A DNA stretch of 36,119 nt from assembly GCA_020724505.1 (NCBI GenBank), contig DYGV01000006.1:1-36119 (forward strand), written 5' to 3'. The DNA is from Anaerolinea thermophila. GTDB lineage: Bacteria; Chloroflexota; Anaerolineae; Anaerolineales; UBA4823. A model generated the notes under the pieces. It made no database searches. It worked only from the letters and a program-made list of their open reading frames with translations, and had not been told where the DNA came from. How positions within the stretch are numbered: the stretch's first letter is position 1; each line of letters starts with the position of its first letter. Made by a program: the position numbers and the translations under genes. This document shows, one piece after another, positions 34,264-36,119 of the stretch.

Positions 34264-35456
34264 TCATCGGCGCAAGGTTTGAGATGGTTTTGCAGCGCCT
34301 CGCTCATTCGCTCCAGAGCCTGCTGAAGCAATGGGCGCGGGCAGGCGAAGTTCAAACGCACAAACCCCTCTCCGCCGGGACCAAATTTGTCGCCGTCGTT
34401 CAGCGCCACACGGGCTTTCTCCAAGAAAAAGCGATATGGGGTGGTTGGCAGGTTTGCCTTCCTGCAATCCAGCCAGGCCAGATAGGTGCCTTGTGGGCGA
34501 CCTATATGAACGCCGGGTAGATGTTGGTGGGCGAAATCTAGCAAATAATCCCGATTGGCTTTCAGATAAAGTAACAACTCTTGCAACCATTCCTCACCCT
34601 CTTGATAGGCGACCTGGGCGGCCAGAAGACCGAAGATGTTCACCCAGGGTATGAGAGCCCGTCCGGCAAACGTATAGCGCTTGCGCAATTCCCGGTTGGG
34701 GATAATGGCGAACGAGCACTGCAGCCCAGCCAGGTTATAGGTTTTACTGGGCGACATTAACGTGATGGTGTTTTGAGCGACCTCGGCATCCATTGCGGCG
34801 ATGGGCGTATGGTGACCTTCAGGATAGATCAAATCGCAATGCACTTCGTCGGCGACGATGGTCACGCGATGGCGGAGGCAGATTTCCGCCAGACGAGCCA
34901 GTTCATCTGGTTGGAACACCTTGCCCACCGGGTTATGCGGGTTGCACAGGATGAACAGGCGAGTTTCCGGCGTGATGCTGGCTTCCAAAGCATCCCAATC
35001 CACCGAATACGAGCCGTCCGTGTTGCGGCTGAGCTTCGTTGTCTGACCCTGGATGCCGGTCTCGTGGGCGGCGACCAGAATGGGCGGATAGACCGGCGTC
35101 TGCACCAGGACTGCCTCATGCGGTTGCGCCAGAGCCAGGCATGCCAGATGGAACCCCACCACCACGCTAGGCGCAAAGACGATATCTTCTGGATTGACCT
35201 GCCATTGATAACGCTGCGCCAGGTGCTCCACGATGATCTGGCGAAGTTTGGTAAGTTGACCTGACGTGTCATAAATACTGTCCGGATAACCATAAACGCC
35301 ATGTTGCGCGCGGGCGGTAAGCGCCCGAACCACCGGTTCAGGAGATGGAAAATCCATATCGGCGATCCATAAGGGAATTACATCCAGGTCGTAAGCAGTC
35401 CATTTCACGCTATCGCTGGCGCGTCGATCAATGATCTGGTCAAAGTTATATTTCAT
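34257..35456 (-). CDS. patB: MalY/PatB family PLP-dependent aminotransferase / cystathionine beta-lyase
   Basis: MKYNFDQIIDRRASDSVKWTAYD...PLWIADMDFPSPEPVVRAL, CNPHNPVGKVF, SPSKTYNLAGLQCSFAII. Confidence 0.92.
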   Translation of the reverse strand: MKYNFDQIIDRRASDSVKWTAYDLDVIPLWIADMDFPSPEPVVRALTARAQHGVYGYPDSIYDTSGQLTKLRQIIVEHLAQRYQWQVNPEDIVFAPSVVVGFHLACLALAQPHEAVLVQTPVYPPILVAAHETGIQGQTTKLSRNTDGSYSVDWDALEASITPETRLFILCNPHNPVGKVFQPDELARLAEICLRHRVTIVADEVHCDLIYPEGHHTPIAAMDAEVAQNTITLMSPSKTYNLAGLQCSFAIIPNRELRKRYTFAGRALIPWVNIFGLLAAQVAYQEGEEWLQELLLYLKANRDYLLDFAHQHLPGVHIGRPQGTYLAWLDCRKANLPTTPYRFFLEKARVALNDGDKFGPGGEGFVRLNFACPRPLLQQALERMSEALQNHLKPCADDQ

Positions 35457-35605
35457 AGATCAGATTTCCTGGGGGTGTAATGGGATGTGTTTTAGGTAGG
35501 ACGATTATAGGGTTAAAGTGGCGATATGATCAAGATCAAGAAGCCGTCGCTACCACGGTTGAGGGGAGAATGCCGAACCGTGACCCGTGGAAGTATAATC
35601 AGGCC

Positions 35606-36119
35606 ATGTTGACTTCATCGGAAACGATGGCAGATTTAGCACAGGCGCGGCAGCGACGCCTTCAAGCCGACCTGATCTTGTTAACCGTGGCGTTGATTTG
35701 GGGCGGCGCGTTTGTTGTACAACGTCTGGCGGCGGCGCAAGTAGGCGTGTACACTTTCAACGGAGTACGCTTCTTATTGGCGGCGCTGGCGCTGACGCCG
35801 CTGGCGCGCCTTCGCTTGTTCCACCTCCCAGGCGCGGCAAGTTTCCATCGACGCTCCCTACCGGGGGTGATCCTGGCCGGCTGTATCCTGACGGCGGGAG
35901 CCGGCTTTCAACAGGCGGGCTTGAAAATGACCACCGCCGGCAATGCCGGTTTTATCACCGGGTTATACGTGGTGTGGATTCCTCTCTTTATGTCTGTGTT
36001 TTGGCGCCAAAGAATTCGCCCGACGATCTGGATCGCCGCGCTCATGTCGGCTGGCGGGCTGTATTTACTAAGTGCCAGCGGGCCGTTGCACCTGAACCGC
36101 GGGGATGCTCTGGAACTGA
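35606..36119 (+). CDS. EamA/DMT family transporter, partial (runs off window end)
   Basis: ADLILLTVALIWGGAFVVQRLAAAQVGVYTFNGVRFLLAALALTPLA...; open to window end, hence absent from the ORF track. Confidence 0.85.
   Translation, partial: MLTSSETMADLAQARQRRLQADLILLTVALIWGGAFVVQRLAAAQVGVYTFNGVRFLLAALALTPLARLRLFHLPGAASFHRRSLPGVILAGCILTAGAGFQQAGLKMTTAGNAGFITGLYVVWIPLFMSVFWRQRIRPTIWIAALMSAGGLYLLSASGPLHLNRGDALEL

Noticed and set aside
1-36119. CRISPR array, tRNA or rRNA genes
   Set aside because: No regular repeat-spacer pattern and no recognisable tRNA/rRNA sequence; the repeated motifs at 8.1-16 kb are attC sites of variable length.

Overview
The window looks like a bacterial chromosome segment, probably Chloroflexota/Anaerolineae (inferred from gene content and protein style, not proven). 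Conserved housekeeping blocks flank an apparently complete chromosomal integron at about 5.36-15.97 kb. The integron has: (i) an IntI-type tyrosine recombinase on the minus strand; (ii) a strong TTGACG-N17-TATACT promoter pointing into the cassettes (Pc candidate); (iii) an attI-like zone with repeats and GTTAGGT core sites; (iv) ten attC-like sites with RYYYAAC...GTTRRRY cores, delimiting cassettes on the + strand. Cassette products: an amidase_6-like secreted protein plus a partially duplicated partner, a CmtR-like metal sensor with an HMA-CDF transporter, a GrpB/UPF0157 protein, a ParA-like ATPase with a small coiled-coil partner, an orphan membrane protein, a VOC protein, a Nudix hydrolase, a truncated lipoprotein, an NlpC/P60-like protein and a frameshifted DUF1579-like gene. 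The intI stop codon overlaps the mvaD start codon (ATGA). Left flank (minus strand): peptidase-MA-like protein (cut by the window edge), AEC transporter, HEAT-repeat protein, RseP-like protease, MvaD. Right flank: DinB and DUF2917 proteins, an alpha/beta-hydrolase-AMP-ligase fusion, a second hydrolase, a peptide ABC transporter operon, CoaE-acetyltransferase fusion, CdaA, CdaR, Der, LepB, zinc-finger protein, Nudix, LysM lipoprotein, Ser/Thr kinase, PatB-like aminotransferase and an EamA transporter (cut). The most striking items are (1) the integron with multi-gene cassettes and (2) a peptide-binding protein (20941-22719) whose conserved motifs are in circularly permuted order. No database search or folding was run; all calls come from reading the sequence.
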